In this document: positions 1 through 11,399 of the stretch, piece after piece | How the letters are laid out: each line of letters starts with the position of its first letter | How positions within the stretch are numbered: position 1 is the first letter of the stretch | From: Trissonchulus latispiculum | Lineage: Eukaryota > Nematoda > Enoplea > Enoplida > Ironidae | Direction: 5' to 3' | Length of the DNA stretch: 64,000 bases | NCBI GenBank assembly: GCA_030248195.1 | Contig: JASAND010012963.1 | Span: forward strand, 41,569-105,568 | Position numbers and translations under genes: made by a program | Notes under the pieces: generated by a model | The model's database searches: none | Seen by the model: only the letters and a program-made list of their open reading frames with translations | Told to the model about the DNA's origin: nothing

Positions 1-720
1 GAACCAGCCCAGCAACTTGGGTCAGTCGGGCAGCAAAATTGATAGCGGGAATCGATTCTCCGTCCGCAAAAACCTTTGTATGCAAGATTTGAGGCTTCCA
101 GGTCGCAAAATAAGCGAAAAAACTAAGTTCAAAGTTGGACCCAAAATTCACCAAATTTGGCAGGCCAGTACCCAAAAATTACGCTCAGGACCGGAAAATC
201 ATATAGCAATTGAACGACCCTGATATGTGTCCTATTCAGCCATATAGGCAGTATTGCCCCATATATAGCCCAGTCTGACTTATTACGGCGCCTTTGAAGC
301 ATACTTTTTGGCCATTTTAACGTTTTGGCCGACTTTGGCCCCCCGCCAAAAATTTTTTCCGGCTCTGGGAGGCATAAAAACTAGCCTATCGGCTTATTTT
401 TGTTGCGTACTCCAAGAATATATATGGTTTTCATAGGCAAAAATTTTTCTATCTGTTGTTATTAAAGCTACAAAACCCCCTTACCAGACGTCAAAGCGGA
501 GAACCGGAAAAAAACATCACTCTCGTAAGCGATTTTTGGCGCAACTTTTTAACGGAAAGTGGTACGGGGATGAAACTTCGCACACATACTAAACTCGACA
601 CGTACAATTTTTTGCGCACATAATCTGCGCAGGATCTGCGCAGCTTCTGCGCAGCCTTGTTTTACACGGTCATTCGACCATTTTCACTCATATTATAGGG
701 GTCGCTACCGCGACCCCTAT
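1..720 (-). repeat. Hairpin-ended satellite-bearing repeat, partial copy, inverted
   Basis: This stretch matches 5195-5841 and is the reverse complement of the bodies at 22347-23640 and 24739-26120. It runs off the left edge of the window. Its inner end is the palindrome around 697-720 (TAGGGGTCGC, short loop, GCGACCCCTA), which marks one terminus of all four copies. Short ORFs here are not credible genes. The family is non-coding as far as I can see; its mechanism of movement is unknown. Confidence 0.75.
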
Positions 721-1329
721 GATACTATATAAAATCAAATAGAAAGAAAAACATCGCATGGTACAACGAGGGCTTAGGCACAAAGTATAATCAACTGTAG
801 ACGGAAGGAGAATCGAAGAGATACGCTGGGGGTCTGGGGGGCGGAAGCCCCCCAGAAGAAGCCAGAGCCCAAACTACGGTAAATTGTCTCAAGAAATTAA
901 TTTAGAGCACTCTAGAAGAAATTCCTACTACCGAATTTTCGGATGCGTATTTTGGTGCGTATTTTTGTTTTTGACTGCGTATTTTTAAGCTCGACTGCTT
1001 AAATACGCAGATTTTACGCAAAAAAACCGTGATATGCTAAACTATCTACATGCCAAATTTCGACGACCTATGACATACGTATATATACCAATACTTGTTA
1101 TCGTCGGTGCTGTGTTTGGAACAAACCGTCAGCACGGTGGAAGCTAGAGAATGCAACAACTAACATAGCTATAGATTCGCCGCACTACAGACACAATCAC
1201 CAAGTTTCATGTTTACAGTAAGTCTACAGGCAGCGTGCATTGTTTGCTGCATAACAGTACAGCACGATAGCAGCACCGTACAGCGCAGCGACTATGCTCG
1301 CTCATCGTGGTCAGCGACCACAATAACCC
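721..1329. other. Intergenic, no gene seen; contains a G/C palindrome
   Basis: No coding region is supported. At 834-855 is a palindrome of the form CTGGGGGGC-loop-GCCCCCCAG, a motif that recurs near 2230, 4480, 5010, 20653, 21568 and 21957. The rest is AT-rich unique-looking sequence. Confidence 0.5.
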
Positions 1330-1372
1330 CTGGGCTTATTCTAGTGGGGGGGCCCATAAACACCCTTCCCCT

Positions 1373-2650
1373 CAGGGGCGCACCCAAGGGGGGGGCGGGG
1401 GGCGGCCGCCCCCCCTGTCAGTTTCGAAGGTCAGAAAAATTAAGAAGCAGAAAGGAGGAAAAGTTAAAAAAACAAAAATTTTCGCGCCTTCGGCGCGAAT
1501 TAACCATTCTTTGGTTGCTTTGAGGATAGCATATGGGGCGGGGTGGGGTGGCCAGGGTTGGGAGTCTCGGTCTCGGTCTCGCCCAAAAGCCGAGGCTTGG
1601 CCAGTCTCGGTCTCGGTCTCGCTCACCCAAAAGTCTCGGTCTCGGACCGAGACTGGAAATTTTTTGAAAACATATAATTTTGGCGAAAATTTTAAATCAA
1701 TGTTATGAAAATTAACTAACGAGGTGCGGAAACCATATATTTATGTGTTAAAGCCCCTAATACTAGATCTAAGCCTCAAAAAATGGTTGAAACTAATCTT
1801 AAGCTAAAAATTGCTAGTCTCGGTCTCGGTCTCGCCCAAAAGCCGAGACTTGGCCAGTCTCGGTCTCGGTCACGGTACCTTGGTCTCGGTCTCGTTCTCG
1901 GTCTCGGTAAAATCTTGAAACTCTTAAAAACGCAGTAACTCGAAGCTAAAAGCGTTTATAGCTTTATAACGTTGAGACGCAATTTTTGTAATTTTACGCA
2001 GTCGAAATTAAAAATACACATTCTAAAATAAAAATATGCATAATTTGGGCAGGTCCGATTTTCAAAAAACTCATTAAAAACCCCTGATATGCAGGCTTTT
2101 TTACAATATACAATTTAAAATGCACACACGATAGCTCAGTCAAAAATTTTGCTACTTCTAACCACAACATGGCTCGAAAAATTTTTCAAATAGGTGAAGC
2201 TTTTGAAAAAGAGCTCTAGCTTTTAGCTGGGGCTGCCGCCCCCAGACCCCCGCTTCTTCCCACTTTTTCTTATCATAGCTACGTTACTTTGCTTAGTTTA
2301 GAGTTTTATTAGTTTGAGTTAGGTATATAGTACGTATATACGTTATATATCCGGTGAAACTAGAACGCCAGCCAGAAGACAATTTTGATCCTTTGAAACA
2401 ACAAAAAGTGGTCAGAAAAAATTGTTTTCAGGTCTAGAATGCAAAAAATTCTCAACTTCTGCCAGACCCCCTGCTTTCGCGTTTCTGAGAATGATTAATT
2501 CTATTTAATTACCTCAGCCAAGTAAACCAACTATATACATATATACTACATGTTTGTTCTCAAAGCACAAAAACATGTGTAGAAATAAATTTTAAAAAAT
2601 TTCAACATTGTTGCCGCCCCCGTTGTCAGAAAACTCTGGGTGCGCCACTG
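1373..2650. mobile_element. hAT-like MITE (8-bp TSD), nested
   Basis: The left end CAGGGGCGCACCCA and right end TGGGTGCGCCACTG are inverted repeats. The 8-bp target duplication CTTCCCCT is exact (1365-1372 and 2651-2658). CAG...CTG ends with 8-bp duplications are characteristic of the hAT superfamily. It carries the hairpin at 1482-1498 and the CTCGGT arrays. Overlapping ORFs are artefacts of the G runs and hexamer repeats. Confidence 0.8.
1556..1912. repeat. Interrupted (CTCGGT)n microsatellite arrays
   Basis: Runs of TCTCGGTCTCGGTCTCG occur at about 1565-1645 and 1818-1910, separated by AT-rich DNA. They lie inside the hAT-like MITE and partly pair with GAGACCGAG-type sequence nearby. Confidence 0.8.
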
Positions 2651-2958
2651 CTTCCCCTCCAAAAAAGTGGGCGCCCCTATTGGTACCAAATTTTGCCCTG
2701 AAAAAATCGCTCAGAAGGATAAACTTTCAAAAATTTTCCGGCTTCGCCGGAGATTTTTGCCCTTTTCAACACTAAATCTGTATATTTTTGCTATAAAAAT
2801 CAACTTTCATAGTATATGCCAGAAAAATAGCGCTATTTTTAGCATATTTTTCGAAAAATTTTCGCCCCCCCAAGATTCCTTGCCCCTCGAACTTTTGGGG
2901 GGCACCCCCAAGGAGCCCCCCCCCCAAGAAAAAATCCCTAGAATAAGCCCAGTAACCC

Positions 2959-3778
2959 TTATATGCGTCCCATTAAATGGCCCAAAACTGCATATTTATG
3001 CCTATTTTTGACTATTTTTCTGTGGAGTTGGGACATTTTCGAAGACAAAATTTTTCCGAAAACGGCCATATGGACCGACTACGTATATATATGTATAGAT
3101 CTTTGGGCCGGCCGCCTGAAATCCCGGACAAATATCGAAAATCGCCCTCGTTATGACACGCTATCCACCCCAAAGATTCTTATGCAACAAGCTGCGTCTC
3201 GTCTAGCTTGTTCCGAGCCCTATGGCCGTGACACAAAATTGTCCCTTTTTTGGCCATGTTAGCGGTCAGGCCACTTTTGGCCGACCGCACAGGTGACCGG
3301 CCGGGCCGGGCAGCGAAAAATTGTCCAAAACGTATATACATTAACACATATATATACGTAATACTCTCAGGAAAGCCAAACTTTGCCGGCTGGAAATGCC
3401 CAAATCGTTCAGCTTTTTAGTTCGAAGAAAAGTGCTTCTCCAAGCGCGACTTACACGGAAAAAACAAAAAGACCTAACGTGTGTCCGGAAGCGAAAATGT
3501 TCAAAGTTAAAAATTTTGACCAAAACATTTTTGGTTCCTGTAGTACTCGTCGTGCTGATTCCAACGATATATACTACATTTGTCTCGTTTCGTTGAGTAT
3601 ATATTTAGTTGGCACGGTGCTCGAACGGGTCTCTAAGGGCCGCGCTGAGCCTTTTACAATTTACACCCATATTATATACAAGAACAAAAGTGTTCCTTCG
3701 TCGCATGTAAAATACATATGCGTTCCGTAGGGAGGTTGTAAATTAAGGAAAGCAAGTTGCAACCGCTAACATATATAT
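2959..3778. other. Intergenic, no gene supported
   Basis: Open frames of about 100 codons exist on both strands at 2963-3262 and 3383-3730, but they have no recognisable domain and no splice context. I see no clear terminal repeats here. Confidence 0.4.
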
Positions 3779-4275
3779 GAGCCTGTCCTACAACGAGGCT
3801 CATATTGGCGTATGTCATAATACGAATAATTTGCAGATATATATTTTGATTTTATATAAATACATAGTGCATAAAGCTTTTCATTACAGATTGTCCTTCA
3901 CATACGTAGCTTGTTGATCAGTCATTATAGTGTGCATATGCTCAATACGATATCCCATGAGGCGCTCTGACTCAGAGCCAAGTGGGAACGCAGTCTCCGT
4001 GTGTATAATGGGTATATAAGTGTTTCGAGAATGCATTAGGTGTACCGTGTACCACAGCGTATCGCGAAATATTAGGTGTGTCATAGTGTTTCAGGAAACA
4101 TCAGGTTGCATGTACAGTTCAGCTTGAGCAGTCGTAGTTCACCTCAGTCCATTTCTTCTGGGCCACAACGTCTATTCATTTTTCCGTAATGTGGATGAAG
4201 CTGAGGTTTTTTAATGAGGCTTTAATGTGGAATGCACTGTGACGCCAATATGAGCCTCGTTGTATAGGACATGAG
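3779..4275. mobile_element. Fold-back repeat with ~32 bp inverted arms
   Basis: GAGCCTGTCCTACAACGAGG at 3779 onward is repeated inverted at 4243-4275 with few mismatches, each followed or preceded by CTCATATTGGCG-type sequence. The enclosed sequence has no convincing gene. Classification is uncertain. Confidence 0.5.
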
Positions 4276-4290
4276 AAGTCCCCACCCCAC

Positions 4291-4424
4291 CCTACCACAG
4301 CACTCCACAGCCACTTTCAGCATGCAGTTCTATGACAAAAGTTGCTCAGCTCGCTTAGCGCTGTCATTTGATGCCAAATTTGACCGCTTTGAAAATTTTC
4401 ATTTTTGACCACACGACCCCCACC
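4291..4424 (-). repeat. Single diverged unit of the 147-bp satellite, inverted
   Basis: The stretch containing CCACCCCACC, CACTCCACAGCCACTTT and GACAAAAGTTGCTCAGCTCG is the reverse complement of the 147-bp repeat unit at 23246-23620 and 25650-26020. Confidence 0.7.
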
Positions 4425-4705
4425 CAGGCCCGCACCCAGGATTTTGAAAAGGGGGTCCAAGGTAAAATACAACGGGGGTCTGGGGGGCGGAGCCCCCGCC
4501 CCCCAGAAGTTGAAGAATTTTTGCATTTTTGTTCAAAAATCGTACATTGGATGTGTATTTTTCTTGCAAAAAGTAAATTATCGCGCCGAAGGCGCGAAAT
4601 TTTTTTAAAAATAGCTGTTTTTGCTATAAAAATAGCAAAAATTTTCTATTTTGCCATTCCAAAAGGGGTGTCTAGACCCCTTGAACCCCCCTGGGTGCGG
4701 GCCTG
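4425..4705. mobile_element. hAT-like MITE, 281 bp
   Basis: Inverted ends CAGGCCCGCACCCAGG and CCTGGGTGCGGGCCTG; flanks CCCCCACC / CTCCCACC agree at 7 of 8 positions. It contains the G-run palindrome near 4480-4507 and the hairpin TCGCGCC-GAA-GGCGCGA at 4581-4597. A sister copy with an exact target duplication is at 21767-22037. Confidence 0.75.
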
Positions 4706-4729
4706 CTCCCACCTACCTGACCCTCCAGA

Positions 4730-5091
4730 CAGGGGCGCACATAAGGGGGGGCCCGAAACCAGATGTAAAGGAAAATTGTTATTGTCCGCGCGTAGCGCGG
4801 ACGTAAAATTTCAAAACTTTTCGCGCCGTCGGCGCGAAATTTACCTCACTTTTGCTTAATTTACCCTTATTTCAGCGTTTTAAACCTTTCAATAGCAACT
4901 TTTTAAACTTTTCCAAAAATTTTCGCGCGCGCGCGAAATTTTTTCAATTTTTTTGCTGAATTTACGCTTACTTTTGCATTTTAAACGTTGTTGTCCAAAA
5001 ATTTTCAGCTCTGGGGGGCGATGCCCCCAGACCCCCCAGTTTTTCTGATGTCCGCCCCCCCCCTGAAAAAAGTTCCTATGTGCGCCACTGC
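4730..5091. mobile_element. hAT-like MITE, 362 bp, exact 8-bp TSD
   Basis: Ends CAGGGGCGCACATA and TATGTGCGCCACTG are inverted repeats; CCTCCAGA is duplicated exactly at 4722-4729 and 5092-5099. The interior has three separate GC hairpins (4784-4802, 4821-4837, 4921-4937) and a G/C palindrome near 5010-5031. Confidence 0.85.
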
Positions 5092-5099
5092 CTCCAGAT

Positions 5100-5845
5100 G
5101 GCAAAGTGGAACCAGCAGCAGCAACCCCCCATAGACAAAGTTTGGAGAGGCTAAGCAAAGCCTACTATGGAACTCCACGGAGCGGTTACGTAGCATGTAG
5201 CAAAATAAGCGAAAAAATTAAGTTCAAAGTTCGACCCAAAATTCACCAACTTTGGCCGGCCAGTACCGAAAAATTACGCACAGAGACGGAAAATCATATA
5301 GCATTTGAACGACCCCGATATGTGTACTGTTTAACCATATATATAGTCAGTATTGCCCCATATATAGCCCAGTCTGACTTATAAAGGCGCCTTTGAAGCA
5401 TACTTTTTGACCATTTTTGCGTTTTGGCCGAAATTTGGCCCCCCGCCAAAAATTTTTTCCGGCTCCGGGAGGCATAAAAACTAGCTTATTTTCTTATTTT
5501 TGATTTGTACTACAATATATGGGTTTCATAGGCAAAAATTTCAAGTTAGTAGTAGTTATTCAAGTCATCTGTAGTTATTCAAGCTACAAAATCCCCTTAT
5601 GAGACATCAAAAGCGAGAAACCGGAAAAAACATCACTCTCGTAAGCGATTTTTGGGGCAACTTTTTAACGGGAAGTGGTACGGGGATTAAACTTAATCAA
5701 GGCAAATATACTAAACTCGACACGTACAATTTTTTGCGCATTTTTTATAATCTGCGCAGCCTTGTTTTACACGGTCAGTCGACCATTTTCACTCATATTA
5801 TAGGGGTCGCGGTCGCGACCGACCGACGGCGACCCCTATGAAAAG
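5100..5845 (-). repeat. Hairpin-ended satellite-bearing repeat, inverted copy
   Basis: 5195-5841 is closely related to 70-720. A fragment of the 165-bp satellite unit (GGAACCAGC...ACAAAGTTT) lies at 5105-5190. The terminal palindrome ATTATAGGGGTCGC...GCGACCCCTATG is at 5796-5841 and is slightly expanded by GACCGACGGC. Confidence 0.75.
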
Positions 5846-5875
5846 GGGAGCGCTATCGCGCCCTTCTATATATAA

Positions 5876-6216
5876 CTGGCATTTTTAGGGTTTTGAAAGT
5901 GGGGGGGGGGCGAGCCAAAAGTAAAATATACCGAAATTTTTAGCGAAAAATTAGCATTTTTAAGGCAAAAACGCAAAAAATCGCTGTTTTAAGCTTAAAA
6001 TGAGCCTATAAGTCCATAAATTAGCTAAAAATAGAGAAAATTTTTGAAAATTTGACCGCAAAAACCTAATTTTTTGATACTTTTGGGCGACCCCCAAAAG
6101 AGTGGGTGGAGGCTTGCCGAAAAGTGGGGGGGGCGAAAGTGGGGGGGCTCCGAAAACTGGAGGGGGAACCGAAAAGGGGGGGGGCGCGGCCCACCCCCCT
6201 CCCACAAAAATGCCAG
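5876..6216. mobile_element. G-run MITE, 341 bp, 5-bp TSD
   Basis: Inverted ends CTGGCATTTTTAGGG and AAAAATGCCAG; TATAA is duplicated at 5871-5875 and 6217-6221. The right third is a series of G-runs alternating with CGAAAA. Frames through the G-runs give low-complexity Gly/Pro peptides and are not genes. Confidence 0.8.
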
Positions 6217-6325
6217 TATAATTATTAATTATGCATATATTAAACTGGGGCAATAGAACTTATATATATATGTTTTTAAACACTTGCCCAGTTCACGATC
6301 ACGACAGAAATATTATAATGCATAC

Positions 6326-6607
6326 TCTGGTACTCGGTTCCGCTGACTGAATGCCAGAATCCACCGCCACGTAATTGTCCATAGCCCATGCTTGGGTCAA
6401 ATCTTGTTTAGGACTAGGGTTAGGGCCAAGCAGGTGTCCTGAGTCGGGTGGAGGCTGGGGACCTGATCCACCAGGCATCATAATTCCGCCTCCCATAACA
6501 GGACCGTATCCACAGTTGGGCTCCACTCCACTCATCATCTGACCGGAAGCCATCATTCCCCCCTGACTTCGGTTAGTTCCGCCAACCATGGTCCTATTCA
6601 TGATCAT
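6326..6607 (-). CDS. Beta-catenin/armadillo-like N-terminal exon (partial)
   Basis: The minus strand encodes a Met/Gly-rich N-terminus (MIMNRTMVGG...) ending in a Trp-x4-Tyr segment followed by DSGIQS about 10 residues before the exon end. In beta-catenin family proteins a Trp-x4-Tyr then DSGIxS is the GSK3/beta-TrCP phosphodegron that controls turnover in Wnt signalling, with a further Ser or Thr four residues on; here a Ser sits at that spot (AEPS). The arrangement and the NRTM near the start match invertebrate members. I chose the ATG at 6607; one at 6601 is equally possible. A donor GTATGC follows at 6325-6320, giving 94 codons in phase 0. Later armadillo-repeat exons would lie to the left, but none is visible here, so the gene probably continues outside the window or is broken. 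The identity rests on one motif-rich exon. The alternative is another protein with a DSG degron. Confidence 0.6.
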
Positions 6608-6652
6608 CAGCACAAGTCTGCTATGGTGATAGGCGAAAGATTGATTGCCCAA

Positions 6653-7688
6653 CTTGTTCAGGTCACCGTCACCCCAACTTCAACTGCCTGTGAAGTGCGG
6701 AGGAAGAGAACTTCGTATAGACGGCGATACTATATATACGTACGTTAGTCGAATCTTCTTTGTCGAGGGTCAATAAGATGACTGACTTTCAAAAGGATTG
6801 TATGTAATACCTGCAAGCACAAATTTAACATACGTACATTATAGCATCATTTCTTGACTGAACTTATTCTTGTAGGGGGTGGCGGCCGGCGGGCCGGGCT
6901 ATATCATCGACGAGATTCCCGTTACTGAGCTTATTCTACATAAAAGACCTCCCCCAAAAAGTGGGAGCCCCTTTTGGTCATAGTTTCACTGGAAATTTTG
7001 ATTGGGGGAGGGGCAAACTGTGGAAATATGGTGGCCGACCCGCGAAATGTGATGGGGCTACCCCACCCAGAACCCGCCCCCCCCCAAAATTGGGACGTAA
7101 GAAAATCCAAAAAATGGTCTAAAAATGCTAAATTACCTGTAATTTAACGCGTTTTCCGTAAAAATAAGGCTTGTTTTGATAGCTTTAGGCGTTTATACGC
7201 CGTTTTAAATTCTTCTAAGTCAAAATCTAAGAAAAATTTTTCAAAAAATAATTCGAATTTGAGGTCAGTTTTACTGTTAGACTTAGCCAACTTAGCTCTG
7301 GCGACCCTCCCCGAAACCGTGGGAAAATTTTATATTTCACCCCAGAAATTGAGAAAAACCTTCCCCAGGGCGTGTTTGGACTTTGGACACTCCCTAGTAA
7401 GCCCACATGTGTACACGACTTCGAAACCTTCAGCGGCATAGTTGTGTTAGGGCGAGGGGACTGGGGTTCCCTCCACCCCCCTAAAATGACAAATTTCCGC
7501 AACCAAACCCCCCCCAAAGTTTGCTAACCCACTAGATATTTGGCCTACCAGTGGGCAGAAATGGCAAACAAACTCGAAAATTTAGAGGTTCCTGGGCATT
7601 TTCGGAGACCCCCCTCCCCATCAAACCCCTCCCACCTACATTTTTTGTCCAGCCACACCTATGCTCAGCGAGGCATATATATATATAT
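6653..7688. other. Remnants of G-run elements, no gene
   Basis: Around 6955-7090 and 7440-7525 are G/C-run blocks related to those near 11460-11580, 15085-15150 and 17290-17430 (shared TAGTTTCACYGGAAATTTTG at one edge). I could not define both ends. ORFs here are Pro-rich artefacts. Confidence 0.45.
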
Positions 7689-8495
7689 ACAAGAAATAAA
7701 AATGCTCCCCTGGAGCATGAAAAAGTAATATGGGTGATGGTGAGGTTGCAAAATCAAGGAAGGACTAGCTTTTAAAATGCTTAATGTGGGGCTAGGTTAA
7801 AAAATAGAAGAGGACTAGGTTGTGAGCGAATTAATATGGGCACAGCTTCGCCGAACAACCCATATTCGCGGTTTGTAAATGTAAATTATTATGCATATCC
7901 ACGATACATTTGGTTTATAGTTCATAAATCACCTACAGCTACGGTATGTGCTCGAGCTTTATTCGAACTTTTATTTTAGCAAACGTTTTCTTTGATAAGT
8001 GCTTCATACTAACCAGCGCATTTTACGCATCCATTTATACGGAAAATTTAAATTCAAGAATAATTTAGGACTCTCCCACGATCTTCTATTTCCTCCTGAC
8101 TTGGACCAATAGCTTTAGCATCATATCCTTAGACCTCTCCTAGTAGTAGAGCCTGCGGTAGTTCAACACAACAAAATGATTATAATTTACGTATATATTC
8201 CTAGCAGCTAGTCTAGCAGCACATGCAAACAGCTATATTCGATGAGTATTCAACTGCTTAAATTTTTTATTGACTGACATTTATAGCTCTAAGCTAAGAC
8301 GAAACGTGAAATCCCGCTAATATGGGTTGTGCGGCGAAGCTGTGACCATATTAATTCGCTCACAACCTAGTCCTCTTCTATTTTTTAACCTAGCCCCATA
8401 TTAAGCATCTTAAAAACTAGTCCTCTCTTGATTTGCAACCTCACCATCACCCATATTACTTTTTCATGCTAGAGAGGAGCATTTTTATTTCTTGT
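7689..8495. mobile_element. Fold-back MITE with ~180 bp inverted arms
   Basis: The left arm (7689-7872, starting ACAAGAAATAAAAATGCTCC) is repeated inverted at 8316-8495. The arms share AATATGGG, GGTGAGGTTGCAAA and TAGAAGAGGACTAGGTTGTG. The loop of about 440 bp is AT-rich and non-coding. It sits next to a short TA tract at its left end. Confidence 0.85.
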
Positions 8496-9114
8496 CCTTC
8501 TGTCATTTTAAAGGATCCCTTTCCAGCAATGCGGTAATGGATACAAGGCGCTTGAACAGTGCCATGCTAAACGAGCGTAGTCGATTTACAATATATGCCC
8601 CCAACAAAACACCGAAAAACGCTGTTTTAAGGGGTTTGACCACTGGTCACTCCCTCGATTTCGGCAATATGCCCATTGAAACGAGCGTAGTGGATTTACA
8701 ATATATGCCCCCAACAAAACGCCGAAAAACGCTGTTTTAAGGGGTTTGACCACTGGTCACTTCCCTCGATTTCGGCAGTATGCCCATTGAAACGAGCGTA
8801 GTCGATTTACTATATATGCCCCAGATCAAAACCGCAGTTTTAGGCCGTTTGACCAGTGGTCAATAGGACTCCTAGGCCGTAGTGACCACCGGTCACTTCC
8901 CTCGATTTCGGCAATATGCCCATTGAAACGAGCGTAGTCAATTTACTATATACGCCCCCTACCAAAACGCCGAAAAACGCAGTTTTGGGCCGTTTGACCA
9001 GTGGTCAATAGGCCCCATCCATAGGCTGTAGTGACCAGTGGTCACTTCCGTCGGTTTCGGCGATATGCCCATTGAAACGAGCGTAGTCGATTTAATATAT
9101 ATGCCCCCAACCAA

Positions 9115-9496
9115 CTGGGTTAACTTTAGGCAAAAAAAGTAGGGGGGAGTGGGGGGGGGGGGGAGCCCCCCCCCACTAGTGGGCGGGGGGGGGAGGTCGA
9201 AAAGTGGGGGGGATAAAATGGGCTAAAAATGACAAAAATACCGTATAAAAGCCTGTTTGCTACATATACTGCTATAACTAAGCTTAAAAGTGCTCTAAAA
9301 TTGAGTTTTAGCACCAAAAAGACGATTTTTGACCAAAAATCCTAAAAATTTGGCACTTTCTGTGCACCTTAGGGTGAGTGGGGGGGGGGAGCCCAAAAAA
9401 GTGGGGGTGGGGCGGAGTGGAGGGGAAGAGGTCGATGGGGGGGAACCCGAAAAGTGGGGGGGGGGGCGCGCCACCCCCCCAGTAAAGTAAACCCAG
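9115..9496. mobile_element. G-run MITE, 382 bp, 5-bp TSD, inside satellite
   Basis: Ends CTGGGTTAACTTTAGG and TAAAGTAAACCCAG; ACCAA is duplicated at 9110-9114 and 9497-9501. Uninterrupted satellite units read CCCCGACCAAAACG, so the pre-insertion site can be read directly from neighbouring units. Confidence 0.9.
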
Positions 9497-9782
9497 ACCA
9501 AAACGCCGAAAAACGCAGTTTTAGGCCGTTTGACCAGTGGTCAATAGGCCCAATAGGCTGTATTGACCAGTGGTCACTTCCGTCGGTTTCGGCGATATGC
9601 CCATTGAAACGAGCGTAGTCGATTTACTATATATGCCCCCGACCAAAACGCCGAAAAGCGCAGTCTTAGGCCGTTTGACCAGTGGTCAATAGGCCCCATA
9701 GGCTGTAGTGACCAGTGGTCACTTCCGTCGGTTTCGGCGACATGCCCATTGAAACGAGCGTAGTCGATTTACTATCTATGCC

Positions 9783-10629
9783 CTGGCTTTTTCCTACAGG
9801 GGGGGTGGGGGGCGCCCCCCCCAGAATTTCGTGCCCCCCCCCAGACTTGGGTTGCCCCCCCCCCAGAATCGTCCCCCCAGGATTCGGGGATTCCCCCCCC
9901 AGAACTTTTAAGTGCCCGAAAAAATAGGGTTTTGAGCATAGGTGTGGCTGGCGAAAAAAGTGGGGGTGGGGGTTCAGAAAAAAGTAGGGAGGGGGTTTGG
10001 CGAAAAAAGGGGGTAGGGGGGTCGCGAAAAGTCGATTTGGGAGGAGGGGTAAAAAATTTCGAGTGGGGGGGGGGTTGGCGGAAAATCGGTTTTTCGTTAA
10101 AAAATTGAAAAATTTTCTCAATTTACAGCTATTTTTAACGATTTTTAGCTTAATTAAGCGAATTCTAGCAATTTTTTCGCTAATTTTTGGAATTTTTTGG
10201 GAAAATTTCGAATTTTTAGCTAAAATTTTCAAAAAATTTTCTAAAATTTAGGTAGGGGTTAGAAAATTTTTAGGGGGAGGGGTCTGAAAAAATCGATTTG
10301 GGGGAGGGGTTGGAAAAAATTTTTAGGGGGGGGGTCGGCGACCCCTCCATTTGGGGGGAGGGGTCCCCCCCACCCCCCCCCCCTAACACACCTATGGTTT
10401 TGAGGGTAAATTTAGAAAACTTTTTCGGCTTCGCCGGATTTTTAGACATTTTTTAGCTATTTTAAGCTTAAATTTAGGTTAAAAATAGTTAATATTTTAG
10501 CCCAATAGCTATTTTTTAAGCATTTTTTGAAAAAATTTTCTCCCCCCAGAAATTCGTGCCCCATACCTGGGGGGAGGGGACCGCCCCCCAGACTCCCCCC
10601 CCAGAAATTTTTGCCTAGGAAAAAGCCAA
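9783..10629. mobile_element. G-run MITE (5-bp TSD) carrying a nested hAT-like MITE
   Basis: Ends CTGGCTTTTTCCTA and TAGGAAAAAGCCA; ATGCC is duplicated at 9778-9782 and 10630-10634. The hairpin TCGGC-TTC-GCCGA-like sequence is at 10425-10438. After removing the nested 9937-10396 element it is about 380 bp, the usual size of this class. Confidence 0.85.
9937..10396. mobile_element. hAT-like G-run MITE, 460 bp, exact 8-bp TSD
   Basis: Ends CATAGGTGTG and CACACCTATG; GTTTTGAG is duplicated at 9929-9936 and 10397-10404. The interior consists of G-runs separated by GAAAA(A/T) with an AT-rich centre. It is inserted in the element at 9783-10629, so it is the younger of the two. Confidence 0.85.
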
Positions 10630-10815
10630 ATGCCCCCGCCCAAAACGCCGAAAAACGCTGTTTAGAGGGAGTTTTCCCAACTTTGACCCTGGGCGAGGAA
10701 CCACGGGAGCCATGCTGACCAGTGGTCACTTCGGGCGGTATTGGCAGTATGCCCATCGTTTTCAGCGTCCCTGATTTACTATCTATGGGCACCACCCCAA
10801 GGCCGAAAAACGCCA

Positions 10816-11399
10816 TTTTTAGTGAATTTTAGGTAGGCCATTTCTAGTAAAAGTGGGACTTGGCAACTTTTCGCCCAAACAGGCCAAAAAATGCAAAGTT
10901 TGGGGACATCTCCTGAAAGCTAGGGAGCAAAATTAAAAAAACCCCCTCGTTACTTTATGCACCCCTACTGGTAGTTTTCAACAATAGATACTAGACCTCT
11001 CCTCTCCAGCTTCTACCCAGTTCTAGAAAAGCGTAAACAAAATTTGCGGAAAATAGCGAAAGTCCGACTTTGGGACCTTGGCACAGAGCCAAAATTGGCC
11101 AGGTGCCAAAATGACCAAAAAAAGGTGTATAGCATGGGGGATCCTGTCTACCAACATATAATAGTAGTATGGTGCCAAAATGCCCACATCGTTCCAACAC
11201 TTAACCGTAAAATGCATTTCCAATAAGCGTTATTCACCGAGAAAAAAAACAAACGCGCGGTAACTATCGCCTAGTGCAAAAACTCGAAGTTTCGAATTCG
11301 AACCAAAAGTATGGTGATACTTGTAGTACTACTCGAGTTGTTTACGATGGTAACCTTTTTACCACCGCCGAACCTCTAATTAGCTGGCACCTGGCCAAC
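10816..11399. other. No gene seen
   Basis: AT-moderate sequence without recognised domains. The last 70 bp (TTTACGATGGTAACC...TAGCTGGCACC) matches 27934-27985 and is the left half of a target site split by the next element. Confidence 0.5.

Larger units (their letters stand above)
1330..2952. mobile_element. Non-autonomous DNA transposon, outer element carrying a nested hAT-like MITE
   Basis: The ends are inverted copies of CTGGGCTTATTCTAG, and TAACCC flanks both sides (1324-1329 and 2953-2958), a 5-6 bp target duplication. The interior near the right end has G/C runs and the hairpin TCCGGC-TTC-GCCGGA at 2737-2751. A second element (1373-2650) is inserted inside. No transposase frame is present. 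Confidence 0.75.
8571..10815. repeat. 110-149 bp tandem satellite interrupted by transposons
   Basis: The landmark ACGAGCGTAG occurs at 8571, 8681, 8792, 8928, 9077, 9609 and 9754, each in a unit with ATATGCCC, CCGAAAAACGC and the palindrome-like GACCAGTGGTCA. Early units are 110-111 bp; later ones are 136-149 bp because an extra GACCAGTGGTCA segment is present. A last diverged part is at 10640-10815. Two elements (9115-9496 and 9783-10629) split the array. Confidence 0.85.

Noticed and set aside
1307..1708. 133-residue ORF with Ser-Arg repeats resembling an SR protein
   Set aside because: It is a translation of G-runs and the CTCGGT microsatellite inside a hAT-like MITE, with a matching mirror ORF on the other strand.
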